Below are positions 11,230 through 22,340 of a stretch of DNA of 64,000 nt, one piece after another. Position 1 is the stretch's first letter; each line of letters opens with the position of its first letter. This DNA comes from Phragmites australis (Eukaryota > Streptophyta > Magnoliopsida > Poales > Poaceae). A program made the position numbers and the translations under genes. Location of the stretch: the NCBI RefSeq assembly GCF_958298935.1, contig NC_084938.1:25277501-25341500 (forward strand), in the 5' to 3' direction. A model generated the notes under the pieces. It had not been told where the DNA came from and searched no databases. It worked only from the letters and a program-made list of their open reading frames with translations.

Positions 11230-13747
11230 GCGTACCTGCTGCCGGTTCATCTCCGCTTCTCGAAGAGCGAGCTCGTGACCCTGTTTGCACCAGTAGTTGG
11301 TGGTAAATGATCGAGCGGTGCTCTTCGACACCCTCATAATGGCTGAAGTTGACAAGTCCATCGGATACTGGAATGTAGGTTTTTGAAGAGTAGTATGATG
11401 GTCACAGCCCGTCATTTCAATCGATTGCACAAGACTCCGGGCAGCGACCATCGCGCAGAAGTCGCCCTAAAGTTGAGCAGCAGGGAGAAGGCTTCCGCTG
11501 GTTTCACTGATCCAACCTATAAGTCCTCCCAGCCTGACGAGATCAATTGTTGGGGGAGTCACCGAGGCACCAATACCTTCGAAGGTATGGCTAATAGCTT
11601 CGCATGCGGCGACTGCTTTCGGCTCGAGCTCCCCAATCACGTTCAGAGCATCTTCAGAGAAAGCCTTCGCCTCGCTCAATTCGACTTGCAGCTAATGCGC
11701 CTTAGCTATCTCCGAGGAACAAAGCGCCTGTAGGTCACATACTTGGGCCTCGGAAGATTGCAGGTTTTGGCGCAGGCAGTTCACTTCGTCTTCAGTGACT
11801 TGCTTCTCCGAGCGAAGGGTGCTGAGTTCCTTTTCAAGCTGTTCCAAGCGCAACTCAGCGTCCCTCGCTCGATGCAATAACTCGCGCTTCTGGCCTTTGG
11901 CTTTTTCGGCGCGCTTTTTCAGCATATCAATTTGCGCGTGTGCGCTCTAGGCACGGGCTTCGGATTTCTCCGCTTGCTTACACTGAGCCCGCGATAAAAG
12001 CAAAGCCTGGAATGTCGCACATATGTGAGCAAAATACTAAGTACAGCAATAAAATCAGAAAATACCGGTATACCTTCGCAATCACCACGTCGGAAGTGTC
12101 GAGGAGCTCGTTGGCGGGTTTCTGGCCGAGTGGGATTTCAAGCTCGGGGAGGACGAAGGTGCTGAAAATCTTCTTTGCATCATCGACCTCTCTGGCGCTT
12201 GGTTCGAAGGAGGAAGGCTTGAACACCTCGGGCGTTATGGCCTTCACGTCAAGTAGCCTGCCAAGGCCCATCAATCCCTTTCCGCCGTGGCGAGGCGCGA
12301 TCGGGGTCGATGCCTCAGTCCCGAAAGAGGAACTCGAGGGTGAAGATGGTGAAGAATATGCTACCACTTCAACATTATCGGTTCCCTCAACTTCGGTTTC
12401 CCGAGTGGTAGCCTCAGGGACTGTTCCCATCTCTGTCATCTCCTCGTCATCACTCAGGATTAGCGTTGGAAGGTCCACGCGCGACCAGAACAATGACTTT
12501 GAAGGCCGGCCCTCCGGGGTGCCTTCGGGAGTTTCCCGCCTGGGCACATCACGTGACGCGGCGGAACCCTCTGGAGACGTTTCTGCATGGGTAACTTCGA
12601 GAGCAGCTTCGTGTGGCATCTTTCAGAGGGCAAGGGCCTTCTTCGTCCGACCACCCTGCGGAGATCACTCAAGATGTTTCCTTTTCGTTGAAGGACCATC
12701 GACAACCTCTTCGCCTGCACCTGCTGCCGAAGACCCTTCCCTAGCACCCTGCAGCACAGTGGAGGCCTTCGGCCTTTCAAGATAAGAAAGGCCTCGGTAT
12801 TCAAAGACTCGATTGAGTCTTCGAACGAGGCCTTGTTTGGCGCACAACTGTGCTTCGCACGGTGTAAACTTGCCGAGAAGCATCACAGCTCTGGCCTCCA
12901 CTTCGGTCACCGCAAATCTGGAAAATATCAAAACCAGTAAGCAAATAAGGCCGAAGGCATAAATTATATATGAATGTTTTACAGGCAATCGCGTACCCGT
13001 GAAGCCGTGCACAGGAGGGTGGGGCCGGCAGAGCCCCTCGGGCCCTTTTTCCCCAAATTCCGGGATAATCCAATCCCGGCTGAGGGGCCAAACCCCAGTA
13101 GCTATGAACTTCTCCACCAGGTCACGGGTAGATAGATATTTCGCGCACCTAGCGAAGGCCTCGAGGGCTGTCTGTTGCAATGCTTTCAATCGCACGTATG
13201 GCGCACAGTTTCCCTTAACCTCTTCGCATTTCGATACGAGAAAATCTTCAGCATCCACCTTGTGGTAGAACCACCATTGAGTCCAGTCACTGGGCCATTT
13301 ATTCTTGTACACGACGACGGGCATAGTTAGCCCAGCGCGGTATGCGAAGTTCAAGCAGCCGTAGTGAGCCTCATTCTGAACTCCGTGGGCGAAAAACAAT
13401 TTCGGTTGATTATGAAGCCGATGTGCGACAGCGAAGGCCCTAGCGGATACCTTCGCTCCTTCTGACCGAGCGGCCCAGGCAAAGAGCCCCATCCTCACTA
13501 TTGCATTGGGCGTCAGCTGATGGAGATAGACTTCGAATAACTTCAGTACTTTAATAACCATGTCATCGCATGGTAGGCGAAGACCCGCTCGGAATTAATG
13601 GACAAACACAACCGCTTCGTCATCGGCAGGCTCCGGCGTCTCCTGCCGACCGGGGAGCCGAACCTTCAAAACATCACTAATCAACCCTTCCTTCACAAGG
13701 TTGGCTACCACTTCATTATCCACCTTGGACTGCCCAATCCAGTACAT
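11230..13747 (-). pseudogene. Antisense gene in the LTR element: plant putative gypsy-type transposon protein (PF04195-like)
   Basis: The minus strand starts near ATG 13747 (MYWIGQSKVDNEV). It continues through the conserved N-terminal domain (LTPNAIVRMGLFAWAA, PSDWTQWWFYHK), typical of the 'putative gypsy type transposon' family common in grasses. Acidic/Ser-rich segments follow at about 12619-12080, then a coiled coil at 11925-11692 (ARDAELRLEQLEKELSTLRS), then a conserved tail at 11679-11230 (VRLGGLIGWISE, SARSFTTNYWCKQGH-like). An intron is likely near 12918-12996. A TAA at 13595-13597 and further stops near 11947, 11690 and 11466 break it. It runs opposite to the LTR direction. Its molecular role is unknown. 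Confidence 0.65.
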
Positions 13748-14221
13748 CTTCGGGCGAGAAGATCGGACCTACGGCGCCATTCAGCTCAAAGAGGGTGACT
13801 CGAATAGCAAATTACGCGAAGAGCTAAAAAGCGGGGCTTCCTCCGAGAAAGGCTCGAAAAACCGTAGGAGGCTTCGTATGAGAGCGACAACTTCAGCAAA
13901 GGCGCGGTAAAAACTATTGACAGCGGCGTGATATTTATAGTGTAGGGCGATGGCGGTTAGAACTGTGCGCGTCGAAAATTGAACCGACAGGAAAAACTAT
14001 GCTTCGGTATATATCAAGAACATTAAATGCATGCAGTTACTAAGGAACTATTTGGTAGTTACAAGGACCCGTTTAGCAACCTATGACAAAAAAAATTATT
14101 AACAATAATAATAATAATAATTTTCAACGATATGCATTTGCTCCATTAGACTTCGAGGCCGAATGGGACGGCGTTGAGACATCTCGCAGACTACAGGTTC
14201 GGCCTATCGAAGATAAACTTT

Positions 14222-14237
14222 ACCAGTAGGGGGCTAC
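14222..14237 (+). other. Polypurine-like tract before the right LTR
   Basis: The sequence accagtagggggctac directly precedes the TGTTGGGG terminus of the right LTR, as expected for plus-strand priming. Confidence 0.6.
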
Positions 14238-14850
14238 TGTTGGGGTTGATCTCTCCCCCCCCCCCCCCCCCTCTTCGGAGGGTACCTCGAAGTCTACTGG
14301 AAATATCGTGTGCTTGCCATTGCAGCTTTGTTTCAGGGACTTCATCTGCAAGCGGCGAAGATCACGAAACACCGTCGGTCGAAGGGTGTAGGCGCGCCCG
14401 CATCTTCGATCTCTCGTACCGGCGAAGACGAGGGCGATCTTCGACCGAAGGGCGAAGTCCATGCCCACGATCCTGAGCGAACGCGATGGGCGAAGATATG
14501 AGCAGACCTTCGCTCGGGGGACATCCGAGTGGAGAAGGCTTCGGTACATCTTCGGAAGCAGAGATCGCTGCGGGACAGTGGGTCCGTTTTCGGTCGTTCG
14601 GGGCAGGGTTGTAATTATATAATTATGCTCACTTGTACCATAATTCCTCCGGATATTTCGAGAATGTAGCAGGTGAGGGGATGATTTGTAAACCGCACCT
14701 GTGTTGGCCGAGTACGGGCTATAAATAGGGCCACACTATATCCAGAAGGGGCATCGAAAAACAGTTCTACCTCTAACACGTGTCACTCTGAGGGCCCTTC
14801 GATATCCTCATAACCGAACGCCCACTTTGTCTGGGATTTCGGTCTCAACA
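14238..14850 (+). repeat. Right LTR (3') of the 6.2-kb element
   Basis: It starts TGTTGGGG and ends TCTCAACA. It carries a C homopolymer near 14256 and the conserved TATAAATA near 14722. It is followed by the target duplication ATACG at 14851-14855. Confidence 0.9.
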
Positions 14851-14855
14851 ATACG

Positions 14856-14999
14856 CAAAAGGCTCATAACATTTGATTTCAGGCTATCTAGGTTATTGGG
14901 TATCTCAACCAAACTATCTATGTGCTAGTAGTTCTGAATTGTTACGAGCCTTCCATGCAAAACTACAAGACGTTCTCCATAATAAATATAAAAAGTCAT
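14856..14999 (-). pseudogene. N-terminal piece of the MULE transposase, separated by the LTR insertion
   Basis: On the minus strand an ATG at 14999-14997 opens MTFYIYYGERLVVLHGRLVT and reads on with one stop to the target duplication. If the LTR element and one target duplication are ignored, the frame continues at 8617 with NKQSYAVVLEGVWP. Both parts fit the variable N-terminal region of MULE transposases. This shows the LTR element landed inside the transposase gene. Confidence 0.6.
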
Positions 15000-15680
15000 A
15001 CCATATCTACTAAACAAAGGTATATATAATAAAATAATTAATTAGATATATATACGATACACAACTAATTACATCCCTCGATAAATAATAATAAATTAAT
15101 AATATAAATTAAATAGTACAATACTTAACAATGCTAAATATTTAAGTAATTAACAATGCTAATTAAACAATCAATATTGAATTCAAATGAAATAATTAAT
15201 ATTTAAGATGAAATTAAAATATTAATTAAATAGGCTTACACCACTATCCATCCATCATTCACATCACATCTCATCTCTAACCACCTCTCTCCCTATGCAG
15301 CTGTTCGGTGCACACTATTATTTTAATGAATTAAATTAAAATAATAATTAAATAGACGCACACCACTATTAATTAAAAATTTAATTTGACAATTTTTCAG
15401 TGTATTGCGTTTTTAATCTAATCTTTCTTTCTAACCCAAGTTTTTTAATCTTTTTAAAATTTATTTTTTCTTTTTCATTTCCTTTTTTCTCTTTTCTCTC
15501 ATTGTAACGACATCTTACTTACACATATAGAGAACATGCATAGACTATATCATCACCCTACGCCACCAATAACACAAAATCGGCAAAAATCCAAAATTAG
15601 ACAACATATATGAGCGTATTTGCCGAAATAGACAACATGTTATCGTATTTACAAATTTAGTATCTGTATTCAACGCATCA
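15000..15680. other. AT-rich non-coding stretch
   Basis: This is dominated by aattaat-type words and T-rich runs. No gene, RNA or transposon end is recognised. By position it may be the 5' flank of the decayed Mutator element. Confidence 0.4.
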
Positions 15681-15689
15681 TTTAACAAA

Positions 15690-16035
15690 AATAGATTTTC
15701 GGTACACCGTACGCTGAAAAACCCATATTAAGCATACCGTATACCGAATACGGTAATTTAGTCCGTATTCGACACACCGTGTGTTGAATATTAATCGTAT
15801 TCGACACACGGTGTGTCGAATATGAGCTAGTACTGTATTCGGCACACAGCGTGTCAAATATGGTATTTGCCTGTCGTGCGGTCTCTAATAGCGTGCAAAG
15901 TTCATATTCAATACACCGTGTACCGAATACGGTACTGTAGCCCATATTTAATACATGATATACTAAATACGATTGATATTTGATACACGATATGCTAAAT
16001 ATAGATTATAGTTCCATATTCGACCCACCGTGGCA
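15690..16035. repeat. Array of palindromes with gtattcgacacaccgtgt-type words
   Basis: At least five related units occur. Each pairs a word like (g)tattcgacacaccg with its inverted partner cggtgtgtcgaata. The clearest, at 15799-15821, has 11-base arms (attcgacacac / gtgtgtcgaat) around one central base. Others are near 15716-15755, 15763-15790, 15832-15862, 15905-15935 and 15950-16000. The units are diverged. The array lies upstream of the transposase start, so it may be the subterminal region of that Mutator element. Confidence 0.65.
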
Positions 16036-16245
16036 CGAGCTGATCATGCATGCAAGCGCGGTTGGCTGGTACTGGCTCTGCAGATGATCGATCGATCAGT
16101 CGCTTTCAGCGCGGCCTAATTCCTCGCGGTGGTTGGTGCCGAAGCGGACTGCATGATTGATCGAGCAACCACGTGCCATGCACGGGGCGTCAGATCAGAT
16201 GGCTCATATTCATATCGTATCATCAGCGCCGTGTTCCGTTTATCT

Positions 16246-16512
16246 CAGGCCTCCTTTGCATAGACTTTTTCTATCTTTTAAAAAAAAACTGAAGCTATTC
16301 AAGAGATTGATTTTTGTCTCTTTTTTATGGTTTTTGACTTAGTTAAGAAAATAATTGTGGTTGAAATAAGTTAGAAGCTGAGGAGCACATTAAAAATAAT
16401 TATTTTGATTTTTTAATGGATTAGAGAACTAAAATTTTATATAAAAATCAACCACTAATATTCAACCATCACAGTTAATTAAAAACTCTGAAACCGTAGC
16501 CTATGTAAATGA
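16246..16512. mobile_element. MITE, same family as 62041-62316
   Basis: This roughly 267-bp AT-rich element has ends aggcctcctttgcatag and tatgtaaatgag. Its interior matches 62041-62316 in order: the words aaaaactgaagctat, ggttgaaataa, ttagaagc, gatttttta, ataaaaatcaac and gaaaccg. Target duplication is not clear. Confidence 0.5.
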
Positions 16513-17935
16513 GATCGCGGACACCTGAGAAGCTCTCGCGAAGAAGTCAGGCCGACCGGCCGGCAGCCAACCATGGACCACGGCATGATTAAGCTCGTTC
16601 GTCCGAGAAGGCCGGGACGTTGGTAGGACCCGGTTGCAGATGACTCTCCTAACGAGCAGATGCTCTTTTGCCGTTGCAACTGGAGCAGTACAGAGTTGGG
16701 AAACTGAAGCAAGAGATGCAGAGTTAGGCGGCCTCGTCCACCCGGAGATACCACTCCGAACAGTGACACATCACATGCCGTGGACAGGGAGCACTGGAAG
16801 CGTCAGGCCGTGCCTGTGCTTCGACGGAGCGAGGCAGCTGGTTTTTTCTTCCAGAGGACGGCATGGCCGAGTTGGTTGGATTGGGCGGGCGAAATTGTGC
16901 CCGTCCAATTGCCGGGCACAACCGGATCGATATGGGATGATTGCATGGGCCCCGTGACGGCATTCGATGCTTGTAACCGACCACCCTCGTCGGGACCACG
17001 TAAGGTGAACTCGTGGTGCGCGTTGGATGAGCGGCGAAAGGTGGCAGTCGACGTCGTTCCAGACGGGGCATGGCGACAGTGGCTTGGTTGCATTACGCAT
17101 GCTCCCATCCATTGCTCCACCCAGCCCCCCTGCTGGATCCGCAGAACGTGAGATAAGTGCAGATCCGTAGAGCGCTGTTAGTTCGTATACGCAGCAAAGT
17201 TAGCTCGAGTTAACTTTAGGCTTATCCAGCATCATCCGATTAAGATCGCTCCTAATGTTACTTTTTTAGAGATTAATTAGATGTCTATTTAAATAAAGAA
17301 GATGATATGGTAGATAAGAGGAGAGAAAATAGATTTATTTTATATAGAAAAAACTAATTCTTTAACCAATCTGCCGCGGCCACTGCAGGTGGCAGATTGA
17401 TTTTGACTTGGGGAGGAGAGAGAGGAGGAAGGAAAGAGAAGGGTTATTTTAATAATCTAGTATTATTTTTTTTAGATCGCACAATTTAGATTCTAATCAT
17501 TTAAATTTTAATTCTTATGATCTAAAATCTAAATAGTTAGAATCACGATTAAAAACAATCAGCCTTTACTCTCTCCCATCATATTGAAAACAAAACATTA
17601 GGTGACCTACCTAACATCACAGCTGGACCTAGAAATCAGGAGCCAAACGTCTGACGTGGGGGGGGGGGGGGGGCAGAGACTGACTGGCGGAGCCACTGTG
17701 CCACGTGGACACAGCTAATTGCCTCCCGATTTCCTGGCCACTGAGCAACCCACATGGGCGATGGCCCAGATGGGCAGCAACGGCTTCTCTACCAGGGCAG
17801 CCGAGATGAACAACCCATCGGCATGCCAATTTCTCATTTGTTTCACGTGGAAAAAATTCTAACTCGGCCAGACCTCCGTCCATTTTAAGCTTCGCGCAGC
17901 TAAAGTCAGCCGAGATGAGCTAGGCGACGCCACCA
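16513..17935. other. Upstream intergenic region of the transporter gene
   Basis: This stretch contains GC-rich sequence (16520-17150), an AT-rich block (17220-17560) and a run of about 16 G near 17658-17675. Open frames occur on both strands in the GC-rich part but none shows a recognisable domain. I see no RNA gene. Confidence 0.35.
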
Positions 17936-18011
17936 CACCTCAAACAACCGAGCTTCGGAGGAGGACGGCAGCTCCGTCGATCAGCCATTCAGCCGACCGG
18001 TCGTCGCGGCG

Positions 18012-20406
18012 ATGGACAAGCACGGCAGCTTCGTCGGGAGCTCGTCGGAGGACGTGGAGGCGCCGCTGCTTCTGCACGCGCGCGATGGAGCGACGGAGCG
18101 GTCTGCGGCGGCGGCAGCGCGGGTGCGCGCGCTGCTCGCTCACGGGTACCTGGCCGTGGCGTCCGGGCCGGCGGCGTGCGCGGCCGTGTGCGCGCTCGTG
18201 GACCTCGGGGGCCACCGCGAGGCGCGCAACATGCTCGGCGTGCTCGCTTGGGTGTTCCTCTGGTGGGTCACCGGCGCCGTGCCGCTCGCCATCGCGTCCA
18301 TGGCGCCGGTGTTCCTCTTCCCGCTCTTCGGCGTCTCCTCCGCCACCGACGTCGCCAAGGCGTACATGGACGACGTCATCTCGCTCGTCCTCGGGAGCTT
18401 CATCCTCGCGCTCGCCATCGAGCACTACCAAATCCACCGCCGGCTAGCTCTCAACGTGCGTTCCTTGCTGCTCGTTACATACATGGCTAACTCTTCGCGC
18501 GCAGATTAATCTTACACTGCAATCTGCACGTTCCATGCACGCGCAGATCACGTCGCTGTTCTGCGGGGACCCGGTGCGGCCGCCGCTGCTTCTGCTGGGC
18601 ATCACCGGCACGACCTTTTTTGTCAGCATGTGGATCCACAACACGGCGTGCACGGTCATGATGATGCCGGTGGCGACGGGGATCCTGCAGAGATCCCCAC
18701 GGGGCGACGATGCCGGCAGCCACGAGGTGCGGCGATTCTCCAAGGCGGTGGTGCTCGGCGTGGTGTACGCATCGGCGATCGGCGGGATGGCGACACTGAC
18801 GGGCACCGGCGTGAACATCATCCTGGTCGGGATGTGGTCATCCTACTTCCCGGAGCAGGAGCCCATCACCTTCAGCTCATGGATGTCCTTCGGGCTCCCC
18901 ATGGCGTTGATCATCTTCTTGGCTCTCTGGGTTACACTTTGCCTCATGTACTGCTCCAAGAACACTGGGAAGGCAAACTCTGCTTACCTGGACAGAAGCC
19001 ATCTCAGACGAGAGCTCAGCTTGCTAGGTAAGTACTTCTGCTTCGAGCTGGTGCTCAGTAAAGTCTTTTTGTTCTTTATTTTACTTAACAGAGACGGAAC
19101 ATATTTACTCAATCGATATGTTTGCCACTGTAAAATTGTATTGCCAGTTGAACATCACGTCATTACACCGTTTTGTCTTTCACCAATCAGACAATGCGAC
19201 AAAAAATTGGTCAATTTGCTGTAAGGTCATAGCATTTTAGACTCTCTGATTGGGCCAAGTTTAATTTACAAAGTTCTAGAAGCAATCATTTATCCAGTGC
19301 AATGCAAGGGACTAATTGTCTCATGAAATTACTATCATGATCTATGACAGGTCCAATGGCGTTTGCAGAGAAGATGGTCTTGGCTGTGTTTGGGGTAAAT
19401 CCTATTTCTGCGCAAATGTGTTCTGCCTACCCCCCCCCCCCCCTGCCCCTCCAAAAAAAGAGAGCTCTACCCAATTCCTGTTATTGAAATTCCGTTCTCA
19501 AGATAATCATGCAGAGGAGCTTTCGGTTGTACAATATGCAAACTAATAACTTGCAATTTGGTAACTCAATCAACTGGATAAATTTTGCAGGGTCTAATTG
19601 TGCTATGGATGACCAGGAGCCTTACAGATGACATACCTGGGTGGGGAGCTCTCTTCCACAACAATGTTGGAGATGGAACAGTCACTGTAAGTGTGCAAAG
19701 ATATCAAACTTATCCAGCCATGCACCAACTAATCTCGCAATTCACTTGCAATACAGATCATGATGGCAACACTGCTGTTCATAATCCCAAGCCGGCAGAA
19801 CGAGGGTGAGAAACTGATGGACTGGAACAAGTGCAGGAAGATCCAGTGGGACATCATCCTCCTCCTCGGGGCAGGCTTCGCCATTGCTGATGGCTTCAAG
19901 TCAAGCGGCCTGACCGACATCCTCTCTGATGGGCTCAGGTTTCTGAAGGGCGCACCGACGGTGGTCATTGTTCCTGTGGCCTGCATTGTCAGTGGGATCA
20001 TCACAGAGTTAACATCTGACGATTCAACCACCACGCTTGTGCTGCCTCTGTTCGCTGAATTGGTGAAGTCCATAGATGTGCACCCGGCGTTGCTTATGGT
20101 TTCTGGAACAATTGGGGCTCAGCTTTCATACTTGTTACCTACTGGATCACCATCAAATGTCGTTGGGTTCAGTACTGGCCACATTACCATCAAGGATCTT
20201 GTGATCACCGGGTTGCCCCTGAAGCTTGTCGCAATTGCAGCTCTGACAATCTTGCTGCCAAGTTTAGGTAACAGCTGCACAAGTCACTATTAAGAACTAG
20301 TCAGTAGTCAGAAAATTCAGAACTAGTTTGTTACTTATTCTGATACTCTTCGTACTTATGTGATTATGCAGGATCACAGATTTTTGGCATAGACAGCAGG
20401 ACATAG
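18012..20406 (+). CDS. TDT: Tonoplast dicarboxylate (malate) transporter, SLC13/DASS family
   Basis: Six exons give an uninterrupted 536-residue protein: 18012-18455, 18547-19027, 19351-19394, 19591-19686, 19757-20267 and 20372-20406. All introns are GT-AG and phases agree. The first 45 or so residues are a variable soluble head. The rest is strongly hydrophobic with many membrane spans (e.g. [35 protein letters not shown]). Family motifs seen are [19 protein letters not shown] (about residues 176-194), TGTGVN (about 233-238), [14 protein letters not shown] (about 439-452) and the C-terminal signature [11 protein letters not shown] (about 482-492). Known plant members move malate and fumarate across the vacuolar membrane and help cytosolic pH control. 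The second SN-type substrate/sodium motif reads SDD here. The short last exon ends GIDSRT. Confidence 0.9.
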
Positions 20407-22080
20407 AAGCACAAATGCAAATTTTGGACTATTCATTTATTAAACCTAGTCCAGCTGTATTTTCATATTTGTATAGTAGTTTCCTTATGTCATATCTGTG
20501 ATTCTGTGCCCTAGTTGAGGGTAAGGGGTAATACTCTTCGACTTGTACAAGAGAGCATTGAGATGTGTACGCAGTCGTTGTGTGAATATAGTTGAAATGC
20601 ACCAATTTGATCAGATTTTCAGCCTGCAGAATGCAATAATGTCCACCTCATATATTACAAAATTTCAGTAGCTTGAAGGATTACTGAAATCAGAAAGGAA
20701 AGGTATTCAACGATGGCAACTGAAACATTTTCTTTGCAGGCTAGCACTGCCAGCTGGTTTTGCACTTTAGGGGAAATACATATCCATTGTATCGGTGAAC
20801 AATAGGCAGGCGGTGTTATCCAATCCAACGAAAAATATGAGCTGATTGTTCTTCACACAAAGTGTAATGACTAATGAGACACTAGCTAGATTTTAAATAT
20901 TGAGTTGAACATGTGGTCCAAAGAAACTGAAAGACTGACTTTGTCAAGATACTGATGGTTTATTAATACAATGTCCATCAGAATCAGATAACTTGCTAAT
21001 GATATGCACAATGTACCCTAAACTACTATTCACTTGTTTGTAAAAGCCACCCATTTCTTAAGTTGCAAACGATTTCTTTCAAAGACTCAAATGATAAACA
21101 TTCTAGATTTCAACACATGGGGATTGGATAAATCACAAACATCATAATCTGTAGAAGATGCGAAACAAGTAAATTAACTCCGGTACATTGTTGGTGTTAC
21201 TTGTGCAGTGTTTGATTTGAAACCTATTTTTGGTACATTATCATCTTTCATTTCTACCCTAAATGAACGCAATCTCGGATTCAGAATCCCATTTTTTATC
21301 TATCTAATGTTCTATGACACCATTGTGGAAAATATAGAGTTCCCAAAACTCCTGTCAGCAGGTATAGACGATAGATGAAGTAAAAGTGACGCTTGGGAGT
21401 TCCGTATCCTTGTAGGCTTGTAGCAAGGTTGATAACTATCTGTGCTCCTAAACTATATCAAAGCATAAAACGGAGCTGTCTGAACTCTGAAACGTGACTC
21501 GATGTGTTCGCTTCTCAATCCTACTATTCTGTTGAGTGTTGACGTTTGCAGAGATTAAATTTGCTCGTCAGACTTAAATCCTACCAACCATGTACGAACA
21601 AGAAAAGATATCGCAAACTATCCCATTCCTCTGTGTTCTTCCGCCGCACAAGCAAATGGGGGAAAAAATCTCTTCCCTTTCCTAAAGCACGCAGATGAAA
21701 ATTCTATTCAATTTCCTCCAAGTAAAAATACACCGTGGAGCAGTGGGATAGGCACTTACATACGAAGCCAGCGAAGCTCGCCACCGGGACTACTGAGTTG
21801 ATCGATCAATGCGGCGGGTAGGGCGGCAGAGACGGCCGGCACCATGGCCCGACGCCAGGTATGCCACGCTACTACCGCTGCCTGCAAAGCTCACCAGTTG
21901 CGAGCACCGGCTGCGCCGCCTCGATCGACAAGGGCCGCCGGTGATTCCGCAACTGGTGAGATCGGCCTCGGCGAGATCGGGCGGGGGGAGTAGAGGGGGC
22001 GGGACAGAGTGAGCAGTACATCGGAGCCGTCCGTAGCATACCAACACACGACAACCGTCCGATCTGACCAACCACGCATG
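20407..22080. other. 3' flank of the transporter and spacer to the glycosyltransferase
   Basis: No coding sequence is supported. The first few hundred bases are probably the transporter 3' UTR. The GC-rich stretch 21780-22080 has open frames on both strands, none with a recognisable domain. It may belong to the promoter or 5' UTR of the next gene. Confidence 0.4.
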
Positions 22081-22277
22081 GCCGGCTTCCACTTTCCCCG
22101 TTTCCCCGTCGCGACCGCTACCTAGTGAGTCCCACGCGGCGACAACCCCCCCCCCCCCCGCCCCTCGATCTGCGCGGCCCCGACGGCGACGAGTCCTCTC
22201 CGGCGGCCGCCACGCCCGCGGCTCGCCGGCGAAGATGGCCGGCCGCGCTCACAGCCACAGTAACTGGCTCCGCCGTC

Positions 22278-22340
22278 TCATCCCGGGTCCTCCTCGTCTT
22301 CGCCGTCTCATCCCGGGTCCTCCTCGTCTTCGCCGTCCAC
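22278..22340 (+). repeat. 27-bp tandem duplication in the anchor region of the GT61 gene
   Basis: The unit tctcatcccgggtcctcctc plus gtcttcgccg occurs twice in a row. In the hydrophobic frame it duplicates VSSRVLLVFA. It is in frame, so alone it would only lengthen the membrane anchor. Confidence 0.75.

Larger units (their letters stand above)
8623..14850 (+). mobile_element. Non-autonomous LTR retrotransposon (6228 bp), antisense-ORF type
   Basis: Two direct LTRs (8623-9252 and 14238-14850), a 5-bp target duplication, a primer-binding-like site just after the left LTR and a purine-rich tract just before the right LTR define a complete element in + orientation. I find no gag, protease, reverse transcriptase or integrase motif inside. 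The interior holds a tandem/inverted repeat block (9274-10055) and a decayed minus-strand gene (11230-13747). The LTRs differ by several dozen substitutions and an 18-bp gap, so the insertion is not recent. It lies within the N-terminal exon of the Mutator transposase pseudogene. Confidence 0.88.

Noticed and set aside
15690..16035. CRISPR-like array
   Set aside because: Repeats are diverged palindromes without uniform spacers, in a plant nuclear context with no cas genes.
16855..16935. tRNA-Ser-like start ggcatggccgagttggtt
   Set aside because: The A-box-like part is suggestive, but no B box, anticodon stem or matching acceptor stem follows at the right spacing.
17655..17675. Poly-G run, with poly-C runs near 14256, 19430 and 22147
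   Set aside because: Simple homopolymers. They are noted only as places where length errors are likely.
18085..18490. Alternative open frames over transporter exon 1
   Set aside because: These are shadows of the GC-rich first exon. The SLC13 frame is supported by motifs and splicing.
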